From positions 1-64,000 of the forward strand of contig MU831834.1 in NCBI GenBank assembly GCA_029204225.1: a stretch of 64,000 nucleotides of DNA. Reading direction: 5' to 3'. The notes beneath the pieces are model-generated. The model was not told where the DNA came from, did not search any database, and saw nothing but the letters and a program-made list of their open reading frames with translations. Positions 11,435 through 22,249 of the stretch are shown here, piece after piece (within the stretch, counting starts at the first letter, position 1; each line of letters opens with the position of its first letter). The position numbers were made by a program, and so were the translations under genes. This DNA is from Diphasiastrum complanatum. Taxonomy: Eukaryota; Streptophyta; Lycopodiopsida; Lycopodiales; Lycopodiaceae.

Positions 11435-12780
11435 CTTCACATATGTGCTGTTCAAAGGAGTCCTTTTACTCTATTGTACCTTATAAAGGACTTAAAAGAT
11501 CTATTTATACTGCAAATGATCATGAATGTTCTATTGAAGGAATTGGCAACATTCCATTGAAAATTGCTTCTTCTAAGGTTCTATCACTTTCCAATGTTTT
11601 TTTTGTTCCTAAGCTTACAAAGAACTTGATTAGTGTTGGAAAGTTGCTTGATAGTGGTTGTGATGTAAAATTCAATTCCAATACTTGTTTTATCAAGAAA
11701 AATGATGAGATTCTGACTAATGGATCTAGATATGGTGGAATCTTCAAGTTGAATTCTTATGAGAATGCAAACTTTTGTGAAGTTGCTCTTTTGTCTAAGG
11801 AGGAGTTATGGCATAGAAGGTTGGGGCATCCTAACTTTAATTCTATGTTTTCTATGATCAAGAATGATAAGGCTATTGGCTTTCCAAGATCACTTTCCAA
11901 GGATATCAAGCCTTGTGAGGCTTGTGCTATTGCAAAATCACATAGAAAGCCATATCAAAACTCTTTTATTAAGACTTCTTATCCTTTGGAACTAATTCAC
12001 TCGGATGTTCATTTTTCTTCCTCTAAAAGTATTGGTGGTGCAACTTGTTTTGTCATCTTTATTGATGATTTTACAAGATATATTGGGTTGTATCTACTTT
12101 CTTCAAAAGCTATGGTATTAAATCACTTCCTAGTCTTCAAAGCTTATGTTGAGAAACAGTTTTCTTTCAAAGTTAAAGCTTTAAGATGTGATGGAGGAGG
12201 TGAATACATCTCCAACAAATTCTACGATTATTGTGAGGGTGAAGGGATTAAGAGATAGTTTTCTTGTGCTTATTCTCCATCTCAAAATGGAGTTGCTGAA
12301 AGAAAAAATCAATCTCTATGTGAATGTGCTAAAGCAATCCGAGTTGAAGCTTCTTTGCCTATTGAATATTGGGGAGAAGCAACTAATTGTGCAAACTATT
12401 TGTGCAATAGATTACCTCACAATGCACTTGCAGGAAGATCACCATAGGAAGTCTTGTTTAAGAAAAAACCTAAGGTTGATCACCTTAGAGTTTTTGGATG
12501 TGCTTGCTTTGTTCATGTACCCTTGGAAACAAGGAAAAGAGATGATCCTAATTCAGTCAAAGGGATCATGGTTGGATACTCATCCAACAAAAAGGCTCAC
12601 AGAATTTATCTTCCCTCTACCTCAGTTACAATTGAGAGTGGGGATGTTATATTCCATGAGAATCAAAAATACATTTTTGAAGAGGCCGAGATCAAAGATT
12701 CTCAAAAGGATTCTCCTACAATCACCCTTGAAGATTATCATGGAGAGATGGGGCCGAGAATTGAGGAGGAGTCACCTTGA
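11435..12780 (+). pseudogene. Copia element C1, protease end and integrase
   Basis: Resumes as 'HMCCSKESFYSIVPYKGLKRS', so the protease active-site 'DSGA' is lost at the insertion. Next come 'VFFVPKLTKNLISVGKLLDSG', the GAG-pre-integrase zinc region 'ELWHRRLGHP...CEACAIAKSHRKP', and the integrase core with all three acidic positions visible: 'LIHSDVHFS', '[11 protein letters not shown]' and '[11 protein letters not shown]'. Nonsense codons occur at 12256-12258 (before '[11 protein letters not shown]') and near 12446. There are no frameshifts, since the piece from 12454 is in the same frame as that from 11443. It ends 'GPRIEEESP' and a stop. The best-preserved part is the integrase core. Confidence 0.85.
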
Positions 12781-14102
12781 ATCTTTTCACCAAGGAGATC
12801 ACAAAGAGAAAGATCTGAGCCTAAGAGGCTTACATATGGAGATAAAGGCAAGCAAGTGGAACTCAACTCCACTATTATGCTTATTTTGTCTAGATGTCTC
12901 TAATGCATTTTTTAATGGATATCTAGAAGAAGAGATTTATATGGATCAACCTATTGGGTTCATCCAAGACAAGAACAAAGTTTGCTTGCTCTTCAAAAGT
13001 CTATATGGACTAAGGCAAGCTCCAAGGTCGTGGTATTCTTGACTTAACACTTTTCTTGATTCACTTGGATTTAATCTTAATAGCTATGATCCTTCCTTGT
13101 ATGTCAAGTTTTATGATAGAGATATTGTCATTCTTCTCATTTATGTTGATGATATCATACTAATAGGAAGTTGTATCAAGCTAGTTGAGGAAACCAAAGT
13201 TGCACTTGGAAAAGAGTTCAAGATGCAAGATCTTGGAAAAATTCATTACATATTAGGATTAGAGATTGATTTCCATAATGAGAAAGCTTTTGTATGTCAA
13301 TCCAAGTATGCTCTTTCAATGTTAAAAAAGTTCAATATGCTAGATTGTAAGAGTATTGAAACTCCTATGGAGCAAATTGTAAAAGACCCTAACAAAGGTG
13401 ATGAAAGATCCTTCGTGGACATCACTCGTTTTAGGAGTCTTATAAACTCCTTAATTTGGCTCACCATAACTAGACCTGATATAAGTTTTAGTGTTCATAA
13501 GTTAAGCCAAGCTATGCAAAATCCTACTATTCATCATTGGAAAATGGCCAAAAGGATACTTAGGTACATATCTTCAACTTATGATTATGGTTTGTTATAT
13601 AAAAGTGAAGATCTTTCTAAAGTTGGGTATTCTGACTCGGATTTTGCAAGTGATAAAGCAGATCGGAAATCTACAAGTGCATATGTCATATATCTTGGAG
13701 GAAACTTGATATCTTGGCTTTCCAAAAAGCAAGTTACTATATCACTCTCATCTTGTGAAGCTGAATATAAGGCAATCACTACTACGACAAAAGAAGTTTG
13801 AATCAAGAGGTTGCTAGTGGAGCTAAAGATAATCAAAGAAGATGATCTACCTATGATCATGTGTGACTATTTTAGCACAAGCCCTCGCCAACAATCCAAT
13901 ATTTCATGCAAGGAGCAAACACGTCGAGGTTGAACATCACTTCGTGAGAGAGAAGCTCATTGGAGGGGAAATCTACTTGGAGCACATCGACACATCATCT
14001 TGTATTGTAGATTTGCTCACCAAACCTTTGAGCACAAATTCCTTCAACAAGCATAGAGCCAATCTTGGAATAATACCAAGATCCATGTTTGAGTCAACAT
14101 AG
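12781..14102 (+). pseudogene. Copia element C1, reverse transcriptase and RNase H
   Basis: The N-terminal third of the reverse transcriptase is deleted. The frame picks up at '[20 protein letters not shown]', continues to '[14 protein letters not shown]', a stop at 13040, and then 'IYVDDIILIG' with the YVDD catalytic pair. It continues through 'GLEIDFHN', 'SIETPME', 'LIWLTITRPDISFSVHKLSQ', and RNase H 'GYSDSDFASDKADRKSTSAY' and 'ISLSSCEAEYKAI'. A stop at 13799-13801 and a frameshift near 13860 precede the conserved end 'NPIFHARSKHVEVEHHFVRE', closing with TAG at 14100. A polypurine tract and LTR follow immediately. Confidence 0.85.
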
Positions 14103-14111
14103 ATTGTTTTT

Positions 14112-14600
14112 AAAAGGAGTGTTGAAAATGAAAAATCATCTATCTTGACTTTAGGCTTGCCACAGAAGATTTTTTATGTAAGTTTGTTGTTTCATAATGT
14201 AAAATGCCAAATTTGGCCTAGAAGGAACTTGAGCTATATGGGTTTCTCAAGTCTAGTTGGTAGTATACAACTTGCATATAGATTGTAGACTTAGAAATGT
14301 CATTAATATGCTTGTAGAAACTCGTGGCATATCACATGCAATGGTTGTAAGTGATCCATAGTGACATGCAAGGCATGCACAAAGTGAAATGGACACATGC
14401 ATGATGATTTGTACAATTCTAGCTGGAAAAAATGACATTTGGTAGAAGTAGGTAGAAATGCATGCATGAGATGTGACAAATGTCACTAATACTCTAGTTT
14501 TCACTTTAGATGTGGATGGAAGGTGGATGGATGTGGTTCTACCTCGATGTAGCGCAGGCATTTGCATGTAGATTTGGAATAGTCAATTTTTTGTGATTTT
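14112..14600 (+). repeat. Polypurine tract and 3' LTR of copia C1
   Basis: AAAAGGAG at 14112-14119 is followed by TGTTGAAAATG at 14120, the expected start of a copia 3' LTR ten bases after the pol stop. The LTR of copia B also begins TGTTGA. No closing TCAACA was found, so the end at about 14600 is approximate and the LTR may be truncated. Confidence 0.55.
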
Positions 14601-14614
14601 GTCAAAACCCTAAT

Positions 14615-15240
14615 TTTGATTGGATCTCTAGATACTGAGGTTGCTGGACTTCATCCCAAAGGGAGCCGGGAACCCCGACTTAGCTTCCCAGCCTTCAACT
14701 CTTGCCATCCAAACCCACTTGACATACAAGCAGCCAACTCGCCAACAACGATCGGACTTAACCAACTTGAAGTTTCAAAAACCAACATTGAGACCAACCT
14801 GGCGCCATGCCAGATCGGGGGTCCCGATGTGGGTGACTTCCCTCCAAGCAAGCCGCCCGACATACATCAAACTAAACCAAATCGAAGCTTCGTTACAAAC
14901 GAGTAGCATTCATTCCAAGCAAGCGATCTGACTTACATCAGTCTTAACCAATTGAAAGCTTCGTCACGAGCGCTGGAAGCCAACCTGGCGCCACGCCAGA
15001 CTGGACAGCCATAAACAAGTAACTTCCACCGAAGCAAGCCATACAACTCAACCGACAGGTTAGATCCCGTTCCCCAAGAGCTTAATCCATTCACGTTCAT
15101 GCAAGGAACACTCAGAACCACAAGCCGCGACAGATATGGAGACAAGTAGTTCCTGGACCAAATGGTCCTGACAGCATACCGCTAGCACCACGGACCGAAT
15201 GGTCCCGACGTAGCATGCTAGATTGTGATTAAGCCATTAA
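14615..15240. repeat. GC-richer region with imperfect ~100-bp internal repeats
   Basis: A segment with 'ACCAACCTGGCGCCA.GCCAGA' occurs near 14795 and 14980. 'GACATACATCA' and 'GACTTACATCA', each followed by an 'AACCAA.TGAAGCTTCGT'-type stretch, occur near 14858 and 14930. Two small palindromes with GGACC/GGTCC arms lie near 15153-15215. Composition is richer in GC than the flanks. Frames here overlap on both strands with no family match. It may be LTR or satellite-derived sequence. Confidence 0.4.
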
Positions 15241-15306
15241 ATCTGTACTAGATCTTAGTATTCAATCTAGAATCAATTTGTGTGCTAATCATAAAACTTA
15301 ATAAGA

Positions 15307-16484
15307 TCATTCACATTTGAGGATCATTCCCCACACGTGTGAATTTATTGGAAATTTGTCATTTTGGACATCTTCCGATTTAATTCTTATCTGATGGTAC
15401 CATGTCCTGAGATCTATCTTGGTGAAATACTGAGCTCCACCCAAGCGATCTACAAGGTAATCCATCCTTGGTAACGTATGTTTATTCTTGACAGTCACCT
15501 TACTTAATCTCTTGTAATCCACACACATCCGAAAACCTCCATCTTTCTTCGCTTCCAAAACAACAGGAGCACCCCATGGTGATTTACTAGGTTGTATATG
15601 TCTCATCCTCAGATAATTTTCTATTTGATTCTCTATCTCCTCTTTTTGAGAGAATCTGTAAGGTTGTCTAGAGATAGATTGACTTCTTGGAATTAACTCT
15701 ATCCTATGGTCTACTTGCCTAGATGGTAGTAAAGCATGAGGTAATTATGATGAAAAAACATCTTTAAATTCATTTATGATTTGATTTTTCATTGCTTGTT
15801 CATAATCTAAACTTACTAAGTTAAGAATTGCATTTAGATACATATCAGGAGCATCCACGTGGAACAACAAATATTGAAAAAACTTCATTCTATGAATAGT
15901 CCAATGTTTCCATTTCATTAACTATAGAATTCTCATCTGATGGATGTACAAAATTACTGCCAAATAAAGTAACTACCTTATCACTCTCCTTGAAAGTGAG
16001 AGCATGCTTCTAGAAATCAATAATTGGAGAAGGCGATTCACTAAATAGATCTACTAAATAACCATTCATATCCCAAAATCAAATCAGTACGAGCTAGGTC
16101 TAAAACATGAAAATCATCTAATTTTCTATGTCTTTGTATCAAAACTGGGAGATTCAACACTTTTATGTTCCAAGTCTCCAACTCTACTCTTGAAGTTAGA
16201 TAAACTTTGTATCTATGATCAATGGCTTTAGTTTCCAAGCTGATTTTCTGCACAAGACGAGAATTAATGAAATTATGAGTAGAACCATTGTCTAATATAA
16301 TACTCACTTCTTGATCTTTAACTGTGCCAGTTAAACGAAAAAGTTCATTAGGCAAGAAAGTTGTACTAAAAGAACATTCACACTCACAATTTGTCAGGTT
16401 AATTTCCAAATTTTTACCATTACCTCTAGGGATCTCGATCATTTGTGCCGATATTTTTTTCCTTTCTAAAAAAAACTTCATCAT
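15307..16484 (-). pseudogene. Ty3/gypsy protease-reverse transcriptase relic
   Basis: Minus strand. A 147-codon frame (16484-16041) holds a retropepsin-like domain, 'LFRLTGTVKDQEVSIILDNG' then 'STHNFI', where the usual D-S-G is D-N-G. Many nonsense codons follow in the linker (16040-15607). From 15606 comes reverse transcriptase: 'PSKSPWGAPVVLEAKKDGGF', 'RMCVDYKRLSKVTVKN', 'LPRMDYLVDRLGGAQYFTKI' and 'DLRTWYHQIRI'. It ends abruptly near 15307, before the catalytic YxDD block. The set is typical of chromovirus-type gypsy elements. It is clearly dead. Confidence 0.8.
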
Positions 16485-16488
16485 ATGT

Positions 16489-17313
16489 CTAGGCTTTTAT
16501 AGACGAATCAAAAGTTCTCTTTCTTAGCCTAATAAACGAATCTTTAGAATTTTTTTTTTTAAGGATATCAGCTATGCATTCTAAAGATGGCACGTGTTGA
16601 AATTTGACTTCTTTTTTTTGCACATTCTCCCTCACAAAGTGATGAGCAATCTTAATATGTTTGCTCCTAGCATGGAATGTGGGATTTGTTGCAAGTTGTT
16701 GGGGTGATTGGTCATCACAAAAAATTAATAGTACTTCCTCTACCTCTGTGACATGAAGATCCACCAGTAGCCTTTTGAGCCACAAGACCTTCTTTGTTGT
16801 GAAAGTCAAGGCCTTGTGACTCGGATTTTGTTGAAGAAAGTGAAATAGTATTTTGCTTTTTGGAAAGCCAAGACGCCACTCAATCACAAATGAAAGTTGC
16901 AAATGCACTTATGGATTTTCTATCCATTTTGTCACCTACAAAATCAGGGTCTGAGAAGGCTCTTAAGCCAATGTTAGTTCCTTGATAAGTCATGCCAAAA
17001 TTTCTAGTGGTCAAGATGTACCTAAGAACTCTTTCGGCCATGTTCCAATGAGAAACATAGATTGGCTTAATCTAGCTAAATTATAACTAAGATCAGGTCT
17101 AGTTATAGTCAAATAGATCAAGGATCCTATAAGCTTTCTATAATGTGTGATGTCCTCAAAGGATTTTTCATCTTCACTTATAAATGCTTTTACATGTTGC
17201 TCCATAGGTGTCTCTATACCAATGTAGGAGAGAGGGCAATTCAATACTGGATGAAATTTTTCAAGACCCCACTGTTTATAGACGTAGCTTTCTCGTTCTC
17301 TCATACATAACAA
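16489..17313 (-). pseudogene. Copia reverse transcriptase-RNase H C-terminal relic
   Basis: Minus strand. 17313-17011 carries 'IGIETPMEQHVKAFISEDEK', 'SFEDITHYRKLIGSLIYLTI' and 'TRPDLSYNLARLSQSM', the tail of a copia reverse transcriptase. After about 100 bp of broken sequence, 16908-16489 carries 'WLKRLLVDLHV', 'CDDQSPQQLATNPTFHARSK', 'IKIAHHFVRENVQKKEVKF' and 'ADILKKKNSKDSF', the RNase H C-terminus. The catalytic RNase H Asp/Glu motifs lie in the broken part. It resembles, but is not identical to, C1. Confidence 0.75.
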
Positions 17314-17571
17314 CGTAAGTGTATTTCTATCGATTTTATATGAACATTCATTCTCATAAATTTATTGTTTTATGATTGGAGTGATCATTGGAGCTTATAT
17401 GTGCTATCCTTATATGTCAATGATGAGGGTGTGTGTAATCCAGTTTGTTTAACAATAAACTCTATTACACACCCACAGAATTGCCAGGAGCCATATACAG
17501 AAAATACTGGAACTCTTTCCAGTACCACATGCAATAGCATATTTAAAGTTGAAAATGGTTGATGCAGAGTT

Positions 17572-18760
17572 TTTTCAATATCGGTTCGGCGTGCCCTTGT
17601 AGTCATTGCTTGGTTTTTTTTCATATCATGCGCACTGATCTGCTATTCAAACAATATTTTTTGAATATTGGTTTGACGCGCGTTTGTTTCCTTTGTAGAT
17701 TTTATTATAAGCTCCTATGCATTGATCCGATATTACATAATGTTCAAATCTTGTTACTAATTTTTGTTTATTGAATACTGCAGTCCTCCCAGCAGGTTGA
17801 TTTTGTGAGCTGTGGTTGGTATACGGTATGCAATGCCAAATTCTTTTTCAATTGGCTTGCACTACAAGATGGACTTCCCAATCTGGAAGAGGTAATCTTC
17901 GATTAATAACATTTAATTGTGTTTTTGTTTTTGTTTTTTAATCATATTCCTAATAACTAATCTTTGACTAATAACATTGAACTGTGTTTCTGTTATTTCA
18001 GTTTAAATGCCCGAAGGCCTCCCCAATGGAAATAATGCACTTCAAGCAATAGACCTTAAGGCTTGTGATTGAAAATTTATATCCAGTTGCAGTGGCAGAG
18101 TGTTCTCCATCCAAGCAACTTTCAACTGGAGAAATGGATTCAGAGGTCATACATTAGCATGTATTTAGAGGTCATAGATTGGCATCCCTTGATGTGGATG
18201 AGACACATGTACAGAAAGATTTTATGCAAATATTTTTACATTTTTCTATGGTTGTTATTACATGTTTGTTTTCCTATTATTATTTCAAGTTATTATTCAT
18301 TCATCTTCTATGGTGTTCCTACATGTAAGGTTTTCATAGCCTTGGTCTGCCTTGTCTTGTTGTGGCAAAGCTTCGATCAGATCATCTTCAGAACATATCC
18401 AAATATGCCAAGACAAGGACAATACAGACCAAGACAATGAAGACCAAAAATATATCCAATATATCCGAGACATCAACAAGGGCAAGCCGATATATCTGAT
18501 TGTAGTGGTCACTAGAGTTCAATTGCTAGGAGATCTCCCCAATGTAGATAATGCATTTCCTGCGGGAGACAATGAATCTTGTTATCAAAAACTCATATTA
18601 TCCAGTTGCAATTACATTGTGTTCTGCATCATGAAAATGGAGATCATAGAAATGAAAGAGCCTCATAGAAAAAGTGGTTCGTATATAAAAAATTATACTA
18701 CTTAGTATAAAATTCCATCGTTCATAATCTATGAATTTTCAATTTTGATGGACGTTCCAA
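17572..18760 (+). pseudogene. Ulp1-like (C48) cysteine-protease element, copy A
   Basis: A splice acceptor TACTGCAG at 17776-17783 opens an exon of exactly 36 codons (17784-17891). It reads 'SSQQVDFVSCGWYTVCNAK' then 'LALQDGLPNLEE', followed by donor GGTAATC. Acceptor TTATTTCAG at 17993-18001 opens the next exon, 'FKCPKASPMEIMHFKQ' and a stop at 18050, then 'LVIENLYPVAVAECSP'. Gln and Cys spaced Q-x5/6-SCG match the C-terminal half of Ulp1-type deSUMOylating proteases, often carried by plant Mutator-like transposons. The His/Asp half was not found. A second, degenerate copy of the last exon lies at 18521-18660. Two ~72-bp hairpin units precede the exons (17583-17745). An inverted copy lies at 61645-62925. 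Confidence 0.55.
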
Positions 18761-19116
18761 TGTCTTTGCATTTTATATGCTCCCGATTTATTTAGAATCT
18801 AATCAGACATTCCAAAATCGTTCAGTGATCTTTGGCATGGTTGAATGCTTGAAGACCACATCACACAATGGTTGTAGTCCACTGTTTCACTAATGAACTC
18901 TAAAATCACAAAAATCAAAAAGAAATGTGGGCCACAGGATGCCTGCATGCGGCCCAAAAAAACTTACGTGGTTGCAGAATACAAAGATGTAATTGTGTGT
19001 TGTCCTGACAAAGATCCAACATTACTACTGCCAAGGACACCATACAAGCCGAGATAAAATGCTCTCATCTATTTCAATTGCTCAGGATTTAGCTTCACTC
19101 CTTTAACAAAGTGTGG
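18761..19116. other. Unassigned spacer
   Basis: No gene-like frame or repeat was recognised between the Ulp1-like relic and the minus-strand unknown gene. Confidence 0.3.
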
Positions 19117-20430
19117 TCAACTCAATGATATCCATACATCACGTGCACGCTCCATGATTTCTGGCAGACTGCTCTTTTTTCTTTTCTCTTCCGGTTCGTG
19201 ATTGAGTCTATCCGATTCAAGAATGTAACAAGATGCATTCTTAAAAAAATATACATATTTTGGCATGCACAAACCTAAAAGTGGCATCAAATATTCGAGG
19301 GTGTATTCTATTTTGATTTAATGCAACCTTTGCCAATTCATTACATGCATTGACCATCGATAGGCTCAAAAATACAATAAGACAAAAAGTGATTTTTACA
19401 TAATCCATCCAATCTGGATCCAAGATTGAGATCCACCTCCTTTGGGTAAGTGTCTCTGTAGACTTGCTCATTCTCTTCTTTGTCAACACGCATGAATTCG
19501 CAATACATCTTCTCAAACATAATGGGGCCTTCAAAAATAATTTCTTCCTCATCACCTTTCTTGAATGAAATTGGCCTTAAAGTGACGTTGATTGATGCGG
19601 GTGGTGGACTATTGGGCTTGCTCAAATCAGCAAACAACTTCTCATCAAATGAGTGACCCAAAGCTCGTTGGTTCGTGAAAAGTGAGGCATGCTGGATACT
19701 TTTGCTTTCTATACGATACATTGTATTTTTACCCCATATGTACCCGATGTCATCAATTACAAAATTATCTAGATTGACATTTGCATCACCCTCAAAATCA
19801 GGCATTTGCTCTGTCTCGACCGTACACCCTTCATCGTCTGGTACATTGCAATAAGAGCTAGATTGCATTCCCAATCGATCCACTCTCGGTTCCAAAGGTC
19901 TTTTCCCGACGGTCCCAACAGCTTTTGTAGTCTCTCTTCCAATTTGAACCTCATGACTTTCTTTCCTAGGTCCTGAAGTGGTTACTTTTCTCCTTCTTTT
20001 CAAAGCTTGTTTTTAAGGTTCTTCAAGAGAGAGATTTGTTTCTGTACATGGAACAATTTCCATTCTTGTTACATCTTCAATCATAGTAGCTGCAGTAGAT
20101 CCAATAATTGCAACATCAGAAAAAACACTTTCTATTCCCTTAGCTTCCATCAATAGCTTATGTTTGCTACATAGGGCCATCAATCCATTAAAGAGGGAAC
20201 CCTCGTAGTTAAGAATAAACTCATTTGAGTCATGAGTTGGTGGCTCAACAGTAAAATGTGCAGTGTTCACCGTGAATCACGCCAAGACTTTCAACATTAT
20301 CCATGCAAAATTTAGGATCGCCAATTGATTTATTGGATATTACGACAAAGGCTTTCACATGAGGTCCACTTGAGCTTGGTTTATGAAGTATCTTCCAACC
20401 TCTGGTAAGATATAATGGAGAGGCATTCTC
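19117..20430 (-). pseudogene. Unrecognised multi-segment gene, probably broken
   Basis: Minus strand, in order. (1) Acceptor-like GTTTTCAG near 20440, then 'PSENASPLYLTRGWKIL' to 'DPKFCMDNVESLGVIHGE'. (2) A frame shift near 20275 into 'NTAHFTVEPPTHDSNEF' and 'LCSKHKLLMEAKG'. (3) One TAA at 20013-20015 in the same frame, followed by 220 more codons with basic 'KRRRKVTTSGPRKE', acidic stretches and 'GYIWGKNTMYRIESKS', ending at 19341. (4) An alternative frame 19555-19241. (5) After acceptor TTTTTTTAAG near 19242, a charged tail 'ESDRLNHEPEEKRKKSSLPE' to a stop at 19117. I recognise no family. Composition looks coding rather than random. It lies between two repeat elements, convergent with Ulp1 copy A, and could be transposon-borne. 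Confidence 0.4.
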
Positions 20431-20545
20431 GGAGGGCCTGAAAACAGTTTGTCTACGATGTAGAAAGCTTGCAAAAAATACAGTTCATATTATAAGTCAA
20501 ATAGAATATATAAAAAGTTTTCATGCAAAGTAAGATTGAGGGACT

Positions 20546-20547
<2 letters not shown>

Positions 20548-20589
<42 letters not shown>
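20548..20589. repeat. (AT)n microsatellite
   Basis: About 20 AT dinucleotides, uninterrupted, immediately before the first GC-rich palindrome. Confidence 0.95.
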
Positions 20590-20590
<1 letters not shown>

Positions 20591-21090
20591 AAATATAGAT
20601 CCTCAGTACCTCCCGTCGCGGCGGGAGATTTTCATTTTTCTATTGTGTGTGTATATTTTTTATTGTGCTAAAGGAAAATCAGGAACTGCGAAAATTGAAG
20701 ATGGGGAACTCAGAACCTCCCGCCATGGCAGGAGGTTCTGAATTCTTTTATGTAAACTTAGGCAAAGGAAAATCAGGAAATGAGAAAATTGAAGATGGGG
20801 AATTCCGCGGCGGGAGGTTCTGAAATTTTTTTCATGTAAAAAAATCAATTTCATTAAAATTATCTTCAGGTATAAATTTAAATCTTATGTCTCTTCAAAA
20901 TTGAATGAAAAATACCATTGATTTAGAATTTTCCTTGCAAGTAAATCGATGCTTCCAAAACTGGATTATGGAGGTATGCTTAGAATACTGAGAATTAAAA
21001 CGAGAATGTGAAGTCTAAGGAGGGGAGGGGTCCTACTTATACCATTTTTGATGGATAGATGTATACAGTACTTATGGGATATACCATTTG

Positions 21091-21150
21091 CCACATGTCA
21101 TTGTCTTATCCCGCAGAGCTATTTCAACATCTCATATATTTCAAAAACAT
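21091..21150 (+). repeat. 60-bp direct repeat, copy 1
   Basis: Begins CCACATGTCATTG and ends TTCAAAAACAT. It recurs in the same orientation at 22250-22309 with a handful of mismatches, bracketing the minisatellite and the right arm of the fold-back region. Confidence 0.85.
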
Positions 21151-21154
21151 ACGG

Positions 21155-21840
21155 GCCGGGGTCTGCGGTCATCTGTGGTCCCTACTGACGTCCCTAATGC
21201 GGTCCTCTGCAGTCCTTTGCGGTCCTCAAAGGAACTTCTAAGATCCTCTGCGGTCCCTCTGTGGTCCTCTACGACCTCTGAGGTACTCTACGGTCCCTAA
21301 TGCGGTCCCTCTGTGGTCCTCTACGACCTCTGTGGTCATCTGCGGTCATCTACGGTCTTCTATGAATTCTACGACCTTTGCGGTCCTCTACAGTCCCTAA
21401 TGAGGTCCCTCTGTGGTCCTCTACGGTCCTCAATCTGCGGCGGGAGGTTCTGAGTTCTACGGTCCTCTGCGGTCTCTTTGCGGTCCTCTACGGTCCACCT
21501 ACGACCTCTACGGTCCCTCTTTGACCTTTGCAGTCCTCAATGACCCTCTACGACCTCTGCGGTCCTCTGTTGTCCTCTGCGACCTCCGCGGTCCCTCTCT
21601 GGTCCTAATGTGGTCTCTCTCTAGTCCTAATGTGGTCCCTCTACGGTCATGTGTGTTCCCTCTTCAGTACCTCTATGGTCCTCTGTAGTTCCTCTGCAGT
21701 TTGATTGCGGTCCCTACGATCCACACACCGCGACGGGTGCTCCCTCTACGATCCTCTGAGGTCCCTCTCTGGTCCTATGCGACTATCTACGGTCCTTTGT
21801 GGTCCCTCTGATGTCCTGTGCGGTGCCTAATGCGATCCAC
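21155..21840. repeat. CGGTCC minisatellite
   Basis: About 680 bp of degenerate 9-13-bp units around TCTGCGGTCC / TCTACGGTCCC / TCTACGACC, with one GC-rich palindrome half-site embedded at 21435. Units are rich in CpG relative to the AT-rich flanks. Two further GGACCGC-type units (opposite strand) sit at 22231-22250. Open frames here ('GPLRSS' repeats) are artefacts of the repeat. Confidence 0.9.
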
Positions 21841-22249
21841 AATCTAATTTTGGAAGCATCGATTTACTTGCAAGCAAAAGTCCAAATCAATGGTAATTTT
21901 CACTCAATTTTGAAAAGACATAAGTTATAAATTTATACTAAAGACCAATTCTATGAATTGGATTTTTTTTCATGAAAAAAATTTCAGAACCTCCTACCGC
22001 GGCAGGAGATTCTGAGTTTCCCATTTTCAATTTTCTGAGTTCTCCATTGAACATTACCTGAGTGTAAAAAAACAACATTAGAACCTCCCGCCGCGGCGGG
22101 AGGTTCTGAGTTCCCCATTGAACCTTAGTTGAGTGTAAAAAAACATCAGAGGTCCCCATTGAACATTAGCCGAGTTTAAAAAAACATCAGAACCTCCCGC
22201 CGTGGCAAGAGGTTCTGAGTTCCCCATTAGGGATCGCAAAGGACCGCAT

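Larger units (their letters stand above)
20608..22217. repeat. Family of GC-rich ~28-30-bp palindromes (seven copies)
   Basis: The core half-site is AGAACCTCCCGCCG followed by its own reverse complement. Copies: 20608-20628 (partial), 20711-20740, 20805-20822 (right half), 21435-21453 (right half), 21985-22014, 22080-22107 (perfect, 28 bp) and 22188-22217. The differences between copies often keep the stem pairable. An eighth copy lies outside at 23313-23348. Confidence 0.9.

Noticed and set aside
21413-21688. Frame of repeated Gly-Pro-Leu-Arg-Ser.
   Set aside because: A direct translation of the CGGTCC minisatellite.
20608-22217. Evenly styled palindromic repeats could suggest a CRISPR array.
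   Set aside because: Spacing is irregular, some copies are half-sites, spacers are themselves repetitive, there are no cas genes, and the context is plant nuclear DNA.
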